A program made the translations under genes and the position numbers. From JALYYC01 sp039922495 (GTDB lineage: Bacteria > Chloroflexota > Dormibacteria > CF-121): 64,000 nucleotides of DNA. Location: positions 62,001 to 126,000 of the forward strand of contig JBDTEO010000029.1 in NCBI GenBank assembly GCA_039922495.1, given 5' to 3'. The notes beneath the pieces are model-generated. The model was not told the origin of the DNA. It worked only from the letters and a program-made list of their open reading frames with translations, and made no database searches. How positions within the stretch are numbered: the first letter of the stretch is position 1; each line of letters starts with the position of its first letter. This document shows positions 16,355 through 25,177 of this stretch, piece after piece.

Positions 16355-17223
16355 AAACGCCCGGCCGGCTCACGGTCGCCCTGGCGCAAACCGATTCCGC
16401 GCTGGGGGATCGCGATCGGAACCTGACCCATCACCGCGACTGGGTCGGGCGGGCGGTCGAGGCAGGGGCCGACCTCGTTGTCTTTCCCGAGCTCAGTCTG
16501 ACTGGATATTTCCTAAAGGACCTGGTGCCGGAGATGGCGATGACCCTGGATGGGCTGGCGATCCGGGAGCTGTACGCGCTCTCGACGGAGGTCGACGTCG
16601 TGCTCGGCACCGTGATCGAAGACCCCGATCACCGCTATTTCAACGCCAGCCTCTACCTCAGCGAGGGCGAGCTGGTCCATCTGCACCGCAAGGTGTACCT
16701 GCCGACCTACGGCATGTTCGACGAGCAACGGTACTTCGCGTCCGGCGACCGCTTCCGAAGCTTCAAAACCGCTTACGGGAGGGTCGGGATGCTGGTCTGT
16801 GAGGACGTCTGGCACCTGTCCAGCGCCTACATCCTCGGGCTCCAGGGCGTCGACATGATCATCTGCCCGTCGGCGAGCCCCGGCCGTGGCGTGACCACTG
16901 ACGAACGGCTGGGAACCGCGGAGTCCTACACCCTGCTGGGCCGGACCTACGCCGAGTTCCTCACGAACTTCTTCCTCTATTGCAACCGGGTTGGCTACGA
17001 AGACGGCGCCAACTTTTGGGGTGGGTCGATGGCGATCGGGCCCAATGGCGACATCATCACCGAGCAACAGGATGCGGACGAGGCGTTGGTGCTGGCCCGG
17101 CTCGACCTTGCCGACGTGCGGAGGGAGCGACTTACCAACCCGCTGCTGCGTGACGAGAATCTCGAGCTGACGATCAACGAACTGCGGCAGGTCTGGCATG
17201 AGCGGACCCGCAAGCCCTTCTAG
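16351..17223 (+). CDS. Carbon-nitrogen hydrolase, probable glutaminase subunit of NAD synthetase
   Basis: This 290-aa nitrilase-fold protein has the full catalytic triad: E47 in VVFPELSLTGY, K114 in LHRKVYLPTYGMFDE and C150 in MLVCEDVWH. The motifs resemble the glutamine amidohydrolase domain that is normally the N-terminal part of glutamine-dependent NAD synthetase. The synthetase gene follows immediately with a 26-base overlap in another frame. The pair therefore looks like a two-subunit version of the fused enzyme. Start ATG overlaps the helicase stop (ATGA). Confidence 0.88.
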   Translation: MKTPGRLTVALAQTDSALGDRDRNLTHHRDWVGRAVEAGADLVVFPELSLTGYFLKDLVPEMAMTLDGLAIRELYALSTEVDVVLGTVIEDPDHRYFNASLYLSEGELVHLHRKVYLPTYGMFDEQRYFASGDRFRSFKTAYGRVGMLVCEDVWHLSSAYILGLQGVDMIICPSASPGRGVTTDERLGTAESYTLLGRTYAEFLTNFFLYCNRVGYEDGANFWGGSMAIGPNGDIITEQQDADEALVLARLDLADVRRERLTNPLLRDENLELTINELRQVWHERTRKPF

Positions 17224-18052
17224 CGCGGTCTTCCCGCCGCTCGCGATCAATGCGGAGCTGGTTCGCCGCATCCTCGTGGGCTTCATCCGGAACGAGGTCC
17301 GCAAGGTCGGCTTCGAACGCGTCGTCCTGGGGCTGAGTGGCGGTGTCGACTCCAGCCTGGTCGTGACCCTCGCCGCCGAGGCGCTCGGACCGCGGAACGT
17401 GAAGGCGGTGATCATGCCCTACCGGAGCAGCGACAAAAAGAGTCGCAGCGACGCCATGAGCCTGATTCAGCAACTGGGCGTCGAGTCGCTCGAGGTCGAT
17501 ATCAGCCCCCAGATCGACGCCTATTATGCGCAATTTCCTGAGGCGGACCACAAGCGGCGAGGCAACAAGATGGCTCGCGAGCGGATGACGATCCTCTACG
17601 ACCAGTCCTGGGCCTGGCGAGCGCTGGTCATCGGGACCAGCAACAAGACCGAGCTTCTGTTGGGATACGGCACGATTTACGGGGACATGGCCAGCGCCAT
17701 CAATCCGATCGGCGACCTCTACAAGACGCAGGTCTGGCAGCTCGCCGACGCCGTCGGCGTGCCGACCGCGATCGTCCAGAAGGCCCCCTCGGCCGACCTC
17801 TGGGAGGGGCAGTCGGACGAGACCGAGCTGGGCTTCGGCTATCGGATGATCGACCAGCTCCTCTACTACCTGGTCGAGAAACGGTACGCCGTCGCCGAGC
17901 TGAAGGCCGAGGGCTTCGACCAGGCCTTCATCGATGACATCATCCGGCGGGTCCGCGACAACCAGTACAAGCGGCGCCTGCCGGTCATCGCCAAGCTCTC
18001 CTCGCGCACAATCGACCGAGAGTTTCGCTATCCGCGGGACTGGGGCCATTGA
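17198..18052 (+). CDS. nadE: NAD synthetase, synthetase subunit
   Basis: NadE adenylates and amidates nicotinate adenine dinucleotide to NAD. The PP-loop SGGVDSS is at residues 47-53. Other family blocks are IGTSNKTELLLGYGTIYGD, NPIGDLYKTQVW and KAPSADLWEGQSDE. At 284 aa it is the synthetase domain alone. Ammonia could come from the nitrilase encoded just upstream, with which it overlaps by 26 bases. It could also use free ammonia, as short NadE proteins do. Confidence 0.95.
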   Translation: MSGPASPSSAVFPPLAINAELVRRILVGFIRNEVRKVGFERVVLGLSGGVDSSLVVTLAAEALGPRNVKAVIMPYRSSDKKSRSDAMSLIQQLGVESLEVDISPQIDAYYAQFPEADHKRRGNKMARERMTILYDQSWAWRALVIGTSNKTELLLGYGTIYGDMASAINPIGDLYKTQVWQLADAVGVPTAIVQKAPSADLWEGQSDETELGFGYRMIDQLLYYLVEKRYAVAELKAEGFDQAFIDDIIRRVRDNQYKRRLPVIAKLSSRTIDREFRYPRDWGH

Positions 18053-18078
18053 GCGCCGCCGTCGCGGCTGTGGTGTGA

Positions 18079-18765
18079 GTGCCGACCCTCTACGTCGTCT
18101 CCACCCCGATCGGCAACCTTGATGACATTACGCTGCGCGCGCTACACGTGCTGGAGTCCGCGCCACTGATCGCCGCGGAGGACACCCGCCACACGCTCAA
18201 GCTGCTCAATCATTTTGGGTTCCGGCGGCCCCTCATCAGCCTGCATGCCAAGAACGAGCAGCGGCAACTGGAGACGATCCTGGCGAAGCTCAGCGAGCAT
18301 GACGTCGCCCTCGTCTCCGATGCGGGAACGCCGGCACTGTCCGACCCGGGCGTCCGCCTGGTCAGCGCGGCCGTGCGCAATGGAGTGGTGGTGGTCCCGA
18401 TCCCAGGCGCGTCCGCCGTGCTCGCGGCGCTGGTCAGCGCCGGTCTGCCGACCAATCAGTTCACCTTTTTGGGGTTCCTGCCGCGAAAGCGCGGCGAGCT
18501 GGGACGGTTGCTCGAGGACGTCGGCGCCGCCAAACGGACCTTCGTCTTCTTCGAATCCCCGCATCGAATCGTAAAGACCTTGGATATAATGGCGTCCACC
18601 CTCGGCCCCCGTTCGCTCGTGGTGGCGCGGGAGATCACCAAGGTCCATGAAGAATTTCTTCATGGGACGCCGGCGACGCTCCTGGAGCACTTCAAAAACG
18701 CTCCACCCCGCGGCGAGCTGACGGTCGTGGTTGCCGGCAGCGATTGGAAAGCACCACATGAGTAA
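18079..18765 (+). CDS. rsmI: 16S rRNA 2'-O-ribose C1402 methyltransferase RsmI
   Basis: RsmI methylates C1402 in the ribosomal decoding centre. The N-terminal signature LYVVSTPIGNLDDITLRAL, followed by IAAEDTRHTLKLLNHF and VSDAGTPALSDPG, is diagnostic of this tetrapyrrole-methylase-fold enzyme, as is the later block FFESPHRIVKTL. GTG start. At 228 aa it lacks the extra C-terminal domain of longer homologues. It overlaps metG by eight bases. Confidence 0.95.
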   Translation: MPTLYVVSTPIGNLDDITLRALHVLESAPLIAAEDTRHTLKLLNHFGFRRPLISLHAKNEQRQLETILAKLSEHDVALVSDAGTPALSDPGVRLVSAAVRNGVVVVPIPGASAVLAALVSAGLPTNQFTFLGFLPRKRGELGRLLEDVGAAKRTFVFFESPHRIVKTLDIMASTLGPRSLVVAREITKVHEEFLHGTPATLLEHFKNAPPRGELTVVVAGSDWKAPHE

Positions 18766-20299
18766 GTTCTACGTCACCACGGCCATCGTGTACCCGAACG
18801 CGGCGCCGCAGCTTGGATTCATTTACGAGCTGGCCGCGACGGACGCGCTGGCACGCTACCACCGCATGATCGGTGACGACACCTTCTTTTTGACCGGGAC
18901 GGATGAACATTCCCAGAACGTCCGCCGCCGCGCCGAGGAGGAAGGCATCTCGACGGAGGCCTTCACCGCCCGGATGGCCCAGCTCTACCGCGACGTCGAG
19001 GCGCGGTTCAGCATCGCCTACGACCGCTTCATCCGGACCGAGGACGAGGATCATGTCCGAGGGGTCCAGGCCTTCATCGCCAAGATGCAGGCGCGCGGCG
19101 ATATCTACAAGGGGTCGTACGAAGGCTGGTATTGCGTGTCCTGCGAGGCCTTCAAGCAGGACGCCGACCTCAACGACGGCTACTGCCTGATCCACCCCAG
19201 GCTCAAGGCGCAATGGCTCAAAGAGGAGAACTATTTCTTCAAGTTATCCGCCTACCAGGAGCGGCTGCAGCAGCACATCGAGAAGCACCCCGACTTCATT
19301 CGGCCGGAGTCCAGGCGCAACGAGATCCTTGGCTGGCTGAAGACCGGCCTCCAGGATTTCAGCATCTCGCGGTCGACGATCAAGTGGGGGATTCCGTTCC
19401 CTGGCGACGACCGGCACGTCGTCTATGTCTGGGGCGATGCCCTGGTCAACTACGTCACGGGGGTCGGCTATGGGGCGGACGAGGCCAGGTTCAAGAAGTG
19501 GTGGCCGGCCGACCTCCACGTGATTGGCAAGGACATCACCCGATTCCACACGCTGTATTGGCCGGCCATGCTGATGTCGGCCGGCCTCCCGGTCCCAAAG
19601 CGGGTCTATGCGCACGGGTTTCTCACGGTGCACGGCGAGCGGATGAGCAAGAGTGCGGGCAACTACATCGACCCGCTCGAGGCCGCGAATCGCTTCGGGG
19701 CGGACGCCGTCCGCTACCTCCTGCTCCGGGAGCTGCCCTTCGATCGCGACGGGGATATCAGTTTCGAGACGATGACCGACCGGTTCAATGCCGACCTGGC
19801 CAACGACCTCGGCAACTTTGTCTACCGGACGCTGTCCATGCTGCAGCGCTACTTCGACGGGAAGGTTCCGGCGCCGGACGGCGATGCGACCCCGCTCGAC
19901 GACCAGCTGCGCGCTCCATTCGAGCGCGCCGTGAGCGGCCTGGACAAGCACATGAAGGCCCTCGATTTCAACGGCGCCCTGGGCCAGACCTGGGAGGCGA
20001 TCAACCGCGGCAACAAGTACATCGAGGAATCCGCACCCTGGGTGCTCGCCAAGCAATCGGATCAGCGTAAGCGGCTGCAAACGGTGATGTACAACCTGGT
20101 GGAAGCCATTCGCCTGACCACCTTCCTGATCGCGCCGTTCCTGCCGGAAACCGCGGGCAAGATCGCCGGCCAGGTCAAGGTCGACCTGCGGGCGCCCTGG
20201 ACTGAAGCGCGGGAATGGGGCCGGCTGGTTCCTCGGACCCAGACCAGCCTCGGCGGCGTCCTCTTTCCCCGCATCGAGAAGCCGGAGCCGGTCGCCTGA
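18758..20299 (+). CDS. metG: Methionyl-tRNA synthetase with altered HIGH motif
   Basis: This class I synthetase charges tRNA-Met. It has the family block FFLTGTDEH, a zinc knuckle of type CxxC...CxxH (YCVSCEAF, then CLIHP), and the KMSKS motif as RMSKS at residues 295-299. The HIGH motif, normally PHIGH or PHLGH in MetRS, reads PQLGF (residues 17-21), so both histidines are replaced. The 513-aa form lacks the C-terminal tRNA-binding extension. I chose ATG 18758 because the typical N-terminus begins there. Confidence 0.95.
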   Translation: MSKFYVTTAIVYPNAAPQLGFIYELAATDALARYHRMIGDDTFFLTGTDEHSQNVRRRAEEEGISTEAFTARMAQLYRDVEARFSIAYDRFIRTEDEDHVRGVQAFIAKMQARGDIYKGSYEGWYCVSCEAFKQDADLNDGYCLIHPRLKAQWLKEENYFFKLSAYQERLQQHIEKHPDFIRPESRRNEILGWLKTGLQDFSISRSTIKWGIPFPGDDRHVVYVWGDALVNYVTGVGYGADEARFKKWWPADLHVIGKDITRFHTLYWPAMLMSAGLPVPKRVYAHGFLTVHGERMSKSAGNYIDPLEAANRFGADAVRYLLLRELPFDRDGDISFETMTDRFNADLANDLGNFVYRTLSMLQRYFDGKVPAPDGDATPLDDQLRAPFERAVSGLDKHMKALDFNGALGQTWEAINRGNKYIEESAPWVLAKQSDQRKRLQTVMYNLVEAIRLTTFLIAPFLPETAGKIAGQVKVDLRAPWTEAREWGRLVPRTQTSLGGVLFPRIEKPEPVA

Positions 20300-21075
20300 T
20301 CGATTCGCACGCGCACCTTCTCCATCTCCGCGACGCGCTCAGCCCGGCCGAGGCGATCGAGGACGGCCGGGCGGCCGGGGTGGAAGCTGTCATCAACATC
20401 GGTGACGATGCATCCGACAACCGTCCCGGGATCGAGTTGACTGAGCGCATTCCGGGCTTGCGGACCACGGTGGGCCGGCATCCGCACGCGGCCGCGGAAC
20501 CCATCACGGCGGCCGCCCGCCGGGAATTGCGCGAGCTCGCCCAGCACGCAAATACCGTGGCCATCGGGGAAATCGGCCTCGACTATCACTTCACCGACTA
20601 CCATCGCGTCCCCGCCGCCCCTCAAGCAGACACGCTGCGGCAGATGCTCGCTCTCGCCCAGGAGGTCGATAAGCCCGTGGTGCTCCACACCCGGGATGCG
20701 TTCCCCGAGATCTTCGCCATCCTCGATGAATTCCCTGGCGTGCAAGGGGTCTTTCATTGCTTCAGCGGCAACGCGGCGCTGGCGGCCGAAGGCCTCGCGC
20801 GCGGCTTCTATCTATCATTTGCGGCGACGGTGACCTACCCGGGGGCGCACGGCATCATCGGTGCGGCCAGCATCGTCCCGCTGGACCGGATGCTGGTCGA
20901 AACTGACGCGCCCTTTCTGCCACCACAGAGTCGGCGGGGGAAGCCGAATGCGCCTCGCTATCTTCCCGAGACCGTCAAGCGGATCGCGGACCTCCGTGGC
21001 ATCACGCCCGCGGCCGTCGCGGCGGCGACCCGGCGGAACACCATCGACCTCTTCCGGCTAGGCCACGCCAGCTAG
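20296..21075 (+). CDS. tatD: TatD family metal-dependent DNase, apparent CTG start
   Basis: This 259-aa TIM-barrel hydrolase has the ligands of the family: DSHAHL at the very start, GEIGLDYHFTDYH, VLHTRDAF, HCFSGN and ETDAPFLPP. TatD proteins act as 3'-5' exonucleases in DNA repair. The natural N-terminus M-IDSHAHL falls on CTG 20296, which overlaps the metG stop as CTGA. The only in-frame ATG is 27 codons earlier inside metG (20215) and would add an unrelated tail. Confidence 0.92.
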   Translation: MIDSHAHLLHLRDALSPAEAIEDGRAAGVEAVINIGDDASDNRPGIELTERIPGLRTTVGRHPHAAAEPITAAARRELRELAQHANTVAIGEIGLDYHFTDYHRVPAAPQADTLRQMLALAQEVDKPVVLHTRDAFPEIFAILDEFPGVQGVFHCFSGNAALAAEGLARGFYLSFAATVTYPGAHGIIGAASIVPLDRMLVETDAPFLPPQSRRGKPNAPRYLPETVKRIADLRGITPAAVAAATRRNTIDLFRLGHAS

Positions 21076-21106
21076 GAACGCGCCGCTCGACCTCGCGGAT
21101 CCGGAT

Positions 21107-21946
21107 GTGATCCGGGGCATCACGCGCCGGTTCCAGATCCGGTTTCAGCGCAAGTGGGGCCAGAACTTTTTGGCCGACCGCCAGAGTCTGGACCGCCTCG
21201 TCGAGGCGCTCGAGCTTTCGAAGGACGATCGTGTCCTTGAAGTCGGCCCGGGCCTCGGAGTCCTGACGGTCGAGCTGTCCCGCCGCGCCGAGCAGGTGGT
21301 TGGCATCGAGATCGATCCGAACTGCATCCGGGCGCTGGAGTTGACCGTCCGGGATCGGCCGAATGTTCGAATCGTCCAGGGGGACGTGCTTCGGACGCCG
21401 ATCGGCGAGCTACTGCAGACGCCCTACCGGGTCCTGGGCAACATCCCCTACAACCTCACCGGCGCCCTGATGGTCTACCTCCTCGAGCAGCCCCGCACGG
21501 CCTCCCGGATCGACCTCGTGGTGCAGAAGGAGGTGGCGGAGCGGCTGGCAGCACCCGCGGGAGCCTGGAGCCTCGCGACCCTGGGGGTGCGGGTCTACGG
21601 GCGTCCGAAGATCCTGATGACCCTTCCGCGCGAGGCCTTTTTTCCGCCACCCCAGGTGGCCTCGGCGCTGCTGCGGATCGTGCCCGACCCTGTCCCGGCG
21701 GTGCCCCTCGATCAGCTGCCCGCCTTTTTTCGTTTTGTCACACCCTTCTTTCAGGCGCGGCGCAAGCAACTGGCCTTCGCCATGGCGCGCGGCCTAGCCG
21801 TCCCGAATGTGGAGGCTCGCGAGCGGCTGGCCGTTATAGGCATCGACCCGGCTCGGCGCGCCGAGACCCTGGGGCTCGAGGAATGGAAACGCCTCTTCGA
21901 GAAGGAGCGTTCGAACTGGAGACTCGATACGATACAGGCGCGTTGA
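21107..21946 (+). CDS. rsmA: 16S rRNA dimethyladenosine transferase KsgA/RsmA
   Basis: RsmA dimethylates two adjacent adenosines near the 3' end of 16S rRNA. Signatures are RKWGQNFLADR, the SAM loop EVGPGLGVLT, and the catalytic NIPYNLTG, followed by FFPPPQVASALLRI. GTG 21107 gives 279 aa; the frame is open a further ten codons upstream with no start codon. The end overlaps the MFS gene by TTGA. The tatD-rsmA order is common across bacteria. Confidence 0.95.
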   Translation: MIRGITRRFQIRFQRKWGQNFLADRQSLDRLVEALELSKDDRVLEVGPGLGVLTVELSRRAEQVVGIEIDPNCIRALELTVRDRPNVRIVQGDVLRTPIGELLQTPYRVLGNIPYNLTGALMVYLLEQPRTASRIDLVVQKEVAERLAAPAGAWSLATLGVRVYGRPKILMTLPREAFFPPPQVASALLRIVPDPVPAVPLDQLPAFFRFVTPFFQARRKQLAFAMARGLAVPNVEARERLAVIGIDPARRAETLGLEEWKRLFEKERSNWRLDTIQAR

Positions 21947-23247
21947 AAGACCCGCGGGAGATCATCCTTCCCAGGCCGCCGGGATTCCGGACGGTCCTCG
22001 GCAACCACGACTTTCGCCTGATCTGGTTTGCGCAGATCGCCTCGCAGCTCGGGGACAAGTTCCTGATGTTCTCCCTGCTCGTGCTGACCTACAGCATCAG
22101 CCGGGCGAATACGCATGGAGCCGCGCTCTTTCTCGCCTACACGTTCCCATCGGTGGTCCTCAGTCCGCTCGCCGGCGTTTATGCCGATCGCCATGACAAG
22201 AAGCGCCTGATGTTTGCCACCAATGCGATCCGAGGGTTTCTGATTCTGCTCATCCCGATCAGCCGATTCATCCCGTATTTCGAGCACGTCACCTGGCACC
22301 TGCTCGTGATCACCTTCCTGTTCTCCGCCGTGGGGCAGATCTTCGCGCCGGCCGAGGCCGCCTCGATCCCCTTCATCGTCGGGTCGGAGGAATTGATGAC
22401 GGCGACCTCTATGTTCACCAGTACCGTGATCGTCACGTTGCTGATTGCCGTGCCCCTTTCGACGCTCGCCATCCGGTTCCTCGGCGAAGACTCTCCCTAC
22501 TGGATCGCGACCGGGCTTTTCGTGGCCGCCGCAGCGCTGATTTACCTGGTGCGGGCGGGCCTACGTGCCCGAACGCAGCAGGGACCGAACGCGCCCGACA
22601 TCCTGTACGAATTGCGAGAAGGCCTCGCCTACATTGCGGCTCGGCCGCTGGTCCGCTTCGCCGTCGGCCAGCTCAGCCTGACCATCACCGTGATCTTCTC
22701 GGTCTTCGTGCTGGCACCGAGCTATATGAGCACCGTGCTCCACCTCCAGGTGACAGACGTCTACCTCTTCCTGGCGCCGGCAGTGATCGGCATGCTGGGC
22801 GCCGCCTTCTATCTCGGCCAATACGGGCGCAACTATCGACGAAGCCGGCTGCTGATCGGCGGGCTCGTATCGGCCGGCATCACGCTGATGTTGATCGCGG
22901 CCGTCCCCTACCTGCTGGAGCGGTTCGCCCCGGGACTGCTCGGCGCCTTTCCGGTCGTCTTCGGCTTCATCGGCGGCATCGAGTTCGGGATGCTGTTCAT
23001 CCCCGCCTTTACCGTGCTCCAGGAGAAGACGGAAGCTGAGATGCGCGGGCGGATCTTCGGGGCCATGTTCACCATCGTCAACGCCGCCGTCGCGATCCCG
23101 ATCCTGGTCGCCGGAGGGCTGGCCGACCTGTTCGGGGTCACCCGGGTCATCTTCGGCATGGGCTTCCTTCTGTTGCTGAGTGGCGCGATCTCCGCCTTTC
23201 CAATTCGCCGCTCCAGCGACGTCCAACCGTCGGAGGGGGCCTTATAA
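21943..23247 (+). CDS. MFS transporter
   Basis: A 434-aa, roughly twelve-helix major facilitator with the cytoplasmic loop motif GVYADRHDKKRLM between helices 2 and 3 and RVIFGMGFLLLLSG near the end. It resembles the MFS_3/EntS-like exporter group; the substrate cannot be told. I prefer TTG 21943, which forms a TTGA overlap with rsmA, over ATG 21883, which would lie 63 bases inside rsmA. A -10-like TATAAT overlaps its stop codon and probably serves the tRNA. Confidence 0.85.
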   Translation: MKDPREIILPRPPGFRTVLGNHDFRLIWFAQIASQLGDKFLMFSLLVLTYSISRANTHGAALFLAYTFPSVVLSPLAGVYADRHDKKRLMFATNAIRGFLILLIPISRFIPYFEHVTWHLLVITFLFSAVGQIFAPAEAASIPFIVGSEELMTATSMFTSTVIVTLLIAVPLSTLAIRFLGEDSPYWIATGLFVAAAALIYLVRAGLRARTQQGPNAPDILYELREGLAYIAARPLVRFAVGQLSLTITVIFSVFVLAPSYMSTVLHLQVTDVYLFLAPAVIGMLGAAFYLGQYGRNYRRSRLLIGGLVSAGITLMLIAAVPYLLERFAPGLLGAFPVVFGFIGGIEFGMLFIPAFTVLQEKTEAEMRGRIFGAMFTIVNAAVAIPILVAGGLADLFGVTRVIFGMGFLLLLSGAISAFPIRRSSDVQPSEGAL

Positions 23248-23248
23248 T
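23243..23248 (+). promoter_or_regulatory. -10 element for tRNA-Val
   Basis: A perfect TATAAT lies 18 bases before the mature 5' end of the tRNA, overlapping the TAA of the MFS gene. No good -35 is visible at 16-18 bases upstream. This is the only consensus-perfect -10 noticed in the window. Confidence 0.5.
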
Positions 23249-23266
23249 CCGGGTTCGAAGCTCAGA

Positions 23267-23343
23267 GGGCGCATAGCTCAGTTGGTACGAGCGCTTCCAT
23301 GACAAGGAAGAGGTCACAGGTTCGACTCCTGTTGCGCCCACCA
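23267..23343 (+). tRNA. tRNA-Val (anticodon GAC)
   Basis: All four stems pair perfectly: acceptor GGGCGCA with TGCGCCC, D stem GCTC/GAGC, anticodon stem CTTCC/GGAAG and T stem ACAGG/CCTGT with a TTCGACT loop. The seven-base anticodon loop ATGACAA gives anticodon GAC, which reads GUC and GUU. The variable loop has five bases. The CCA end (23341-23343) is encoded in the genome. Confidence 0.97.
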
Positions 23344-23568
23344 GCCCACAACCGAATCCGGGGCGCATTCGCCGGGCAGTCGTTCCTCTTCTTCCGAAGC
23401 AGTTTGCGCTTCTGTCGCAGAAAATCGATGGAGTTGGGTCCGTTGCCCCATCAGGATGATGAAGCCGAAGAGCAAGCTCACATTAGGAAGAGCGTTCGCG
23501 GTATCGCTTGCAACGGTCTTTGGCCAAAATACCGCACGTGCCGTCCCCTCAACGGCCACACTCGGGCA

Positions 23569-24078
23569 ATGACCGATGCAGGCGCCGATTGGGAGGCAAG
23601 GGCGGCAAAGCTCTGGGCCGAGATCGACCGGTACGACGAGGACGACTTCGTCAGCCGGATGGATGCCCTGGTCGCCGAACTGCCCGCGGGCAGCCCGCTC
23701 GGGTTGTTCGAGCAAGCCTCCGCCTACGATTCGACCGGTCATCCGGATCAAGCCGTGCCTCTCTATCAGGCCGCCCTTGGCGCGGGACTGGAGGGCAGCC
23801 GCCGCCGGCAGGCCGTGATCCAGATGGCGAGCTCGGTGCGAAATCTTGGAGATCCGCAGGCTGCCGTGAAGCTTTTGACTGAGGAGGCCGACCGCACCTC
23901 CGATGATCTGGATGGCGCTGTGGCGACCTTCCTGGCCCTGGCGCTGGTCGACGTGGGTCGTGAGCGGGAGGCCGTGGCCCGGGCCCTGACGGCGATCTCG
24001 AAATACCTGCCGCGCTACAACCGCTCCGTGGCCCGCTACGCCCAGGAGCTCACCGAGCCCCGTTCCCCGGACTCCTGA
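23569..24078 (+). CDS. TPR-repeat protein of unknown function
   Basis: This 169-aa soluble protein is built of helical pairs: FEQASAYDSTGHPDQAVPLYQAAL, then IQMASSVRNLGDPQAAVKLL, then ALALVDVGREREAVARALTAI. The spacing is that of tetratricopeptide repeats (TPR_5-like), which serve as protein-binding scaffolds. ATG 23569 begins the acidic start MTDAGADWEARAAKLW. The frame is open upstream into the tRNA, so ATG 23428 is a less likely alternative. The 225 bases between the tRNA and this start hold nothing else I recognise. Confidence 0.75.
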   Translation: MTDAGADWEARAAKLWAEIDRYDEDDFVSRMDALVAELPAGSPLGLFEQASAYDSTGHPDQAVPLYQAALGAGLEGSRRRQAVIQMASSVRNLGDPQAAVKLLTEEADRTSDDLDGAVATFLALALVDVGREREAVARALTAISKYLPRYNRSVARYAQELTEPRSPDS

Positions 24079-24213
24079 CGGCATCCGGACTGAAGCGCGT
24101 TATACATCTGATGGGAAAGGCAACTCGCTTCCGGCGCTGGCTCGCCCAACTTCTCGATCACGTCCTCCTGCACGGCTTCCGGGGCTAGTCGGCCGAAGCA
24201 CTAGCCTCTAGTC

Positions 24214-25164
24214 GTGGCAGTGCAAACGGCCCAGGTCTCGCTTCCCGAGATCGAGGCGGCGGCGGAGCGCATCCGTCCCTATATCTTGCCCACGCCGCTG
24301 CTCTCAGGGGATGCGCTTGGATCGGACGGGCTCTGGCTGAAGGCCGAGAACCTGCAGCGGACCGGCTCCTTCAAGGTGCGGGGCGCCTTCAACGCGGTCA
24401 TCCAATTAGATGACGCGCAGCGGGCTCGTGGGGTGATCACGCTCTCCGCCGGCAACTTCGGCCAGGCGCTCGCCTTCGCCGCCCAGCGCTTTGACATCCC
24501 GTGCGTGGTGGTGATTCGCGAGGACGCCCAGAAGACCAAGCTGGAAGCGATCGAGCGCTTTGGCGCCCAGATCGTGTTGGTGCCGGTGGGGGAGTGGCAG
24601 CAACGCCTCGAGGAGGAACAGGCCCGACGTGGGCTGCATCTCGTCCACCCCTTCGACGATCCGGCCGTGATCAACGGCCAGGGCACCGTGGGCCTCGAGA
24701 TCTGCGCCGCCCTGCCGGCGCTTCGCACGGTCATCGTCCCGGTCGGTGGCGGCGGGCTGATCGCTGGGGTCGCGGTGGCGATCAAAGGCCGTACGCCGGG
24801 GGTGCGGATCATCGGAGTTGAACCGGAAGGCGCCAATGCGGTCAGCCGCAGCCTGGCCGCTGGTCGCCCAGTTGCCCTGGAACGGATCGACACGGTGGCG
24901 GACGGCCTGGCGCCGCCCTATACCCGACCGCTGAACCTTGCCCTGGTCCGCCAGTACGTCGACCAGGTCGGCACCGTGACGGACGGCGCGATCCTGGACG
25001 CGCTTCGGGCGATTGTGAGTCGTACCAAGCTGGTCGTCGAGCCGGGCGGCGCCGCCGCGATTGCCGCGCTGGACACGATCGCCGTCGAGAAGCCGGTGGT
25101 GGCCATCCTCACCGGGGGCAACGTCGACCGAGGGCGGCTGGGCCAGTGGCTGGCCATGCCATAA
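24214..25164 (+). CDS. Threonine/serine dehydratase, PLP-dependent
   Basis: This fold-type II PLP enzyme of 316 aa has the lysine in RTGSFKVRGAFNAV, the phosphate-binding glycine loop VGGGGLIAG, and the ending VVAILTGGNVD. It deaminates threonine or serine to the 2-oxo acid. There is no C-terminal ACT regulatory domain, so it resembles catabolic TdcB or the short threonine dehydratases rather than full-length IlvA. GTG start, with no Shine-Dalgarno. The 135-base gap upstream holds no convincing feature. Confidence 0.88.
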   Translation: MAVQTAQVSLPEIEAAAERIRPYILPTPLLSGDALGSDGLWLKAENLQRTGSFKVRGAFNAVIQLDDAQRARGVITLSAGNFGQALAFAAQRFDIPCVVVIREDAQKTKLEAIERFGAQIVLVPVGEWQQRLEEEQARRGLHLVHPFDDPAVINGQGTVGLEICAALPALRTVIVPVGGGGLIAGVAVAIKGRTPGVRIIGVEPEGANAVSRSLAAGRPVALERIDTVADGLAPPYTRPLNLALVRQYVDQVGTVTDGAILDALRAIVSRTKLVVEPGGAAAIAALDTIAVEKPVVAILTGGNVDRGRLGQWLAMP

Positions 25165-25165
25165 T
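25160..25165 (+). promoter_or_regulatory. Putative -10 element before the receiver-like gene
   Basis: CATAAT, overlapping the stop of the dehydratase gene, lies 12 bases before ATG 25178. The spacing equals that before efp and thrS, and there is no Shine-Dalgarno. The predicted leader is about six bases. Confidence 0.35.
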
Positions 25166-25177
25166 TTCGCTCGACTA

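Noticed and set aside
17198..17223. Frameshift error separating a single fused NAD synthetase gene
   Set aside because: NadE has its own ATG and a complete N-terminus, and the nitrilase ends normally. A true split is simpler, though re-sequencing could change this.
23395..23425. Terminator after tRNA-Val (GAAGC/GCTTC hairpin)
   Set aside because: The stem has only five pairs and no T-run follows.
24111..24188. A 25-codon open frame (MGKATRFRRWL...) between the TPR and dehydratase genes
   Set aside because: It has no ribosome site, no recognisable similarity, and a length easily reached by chance in GC-rich DNA.
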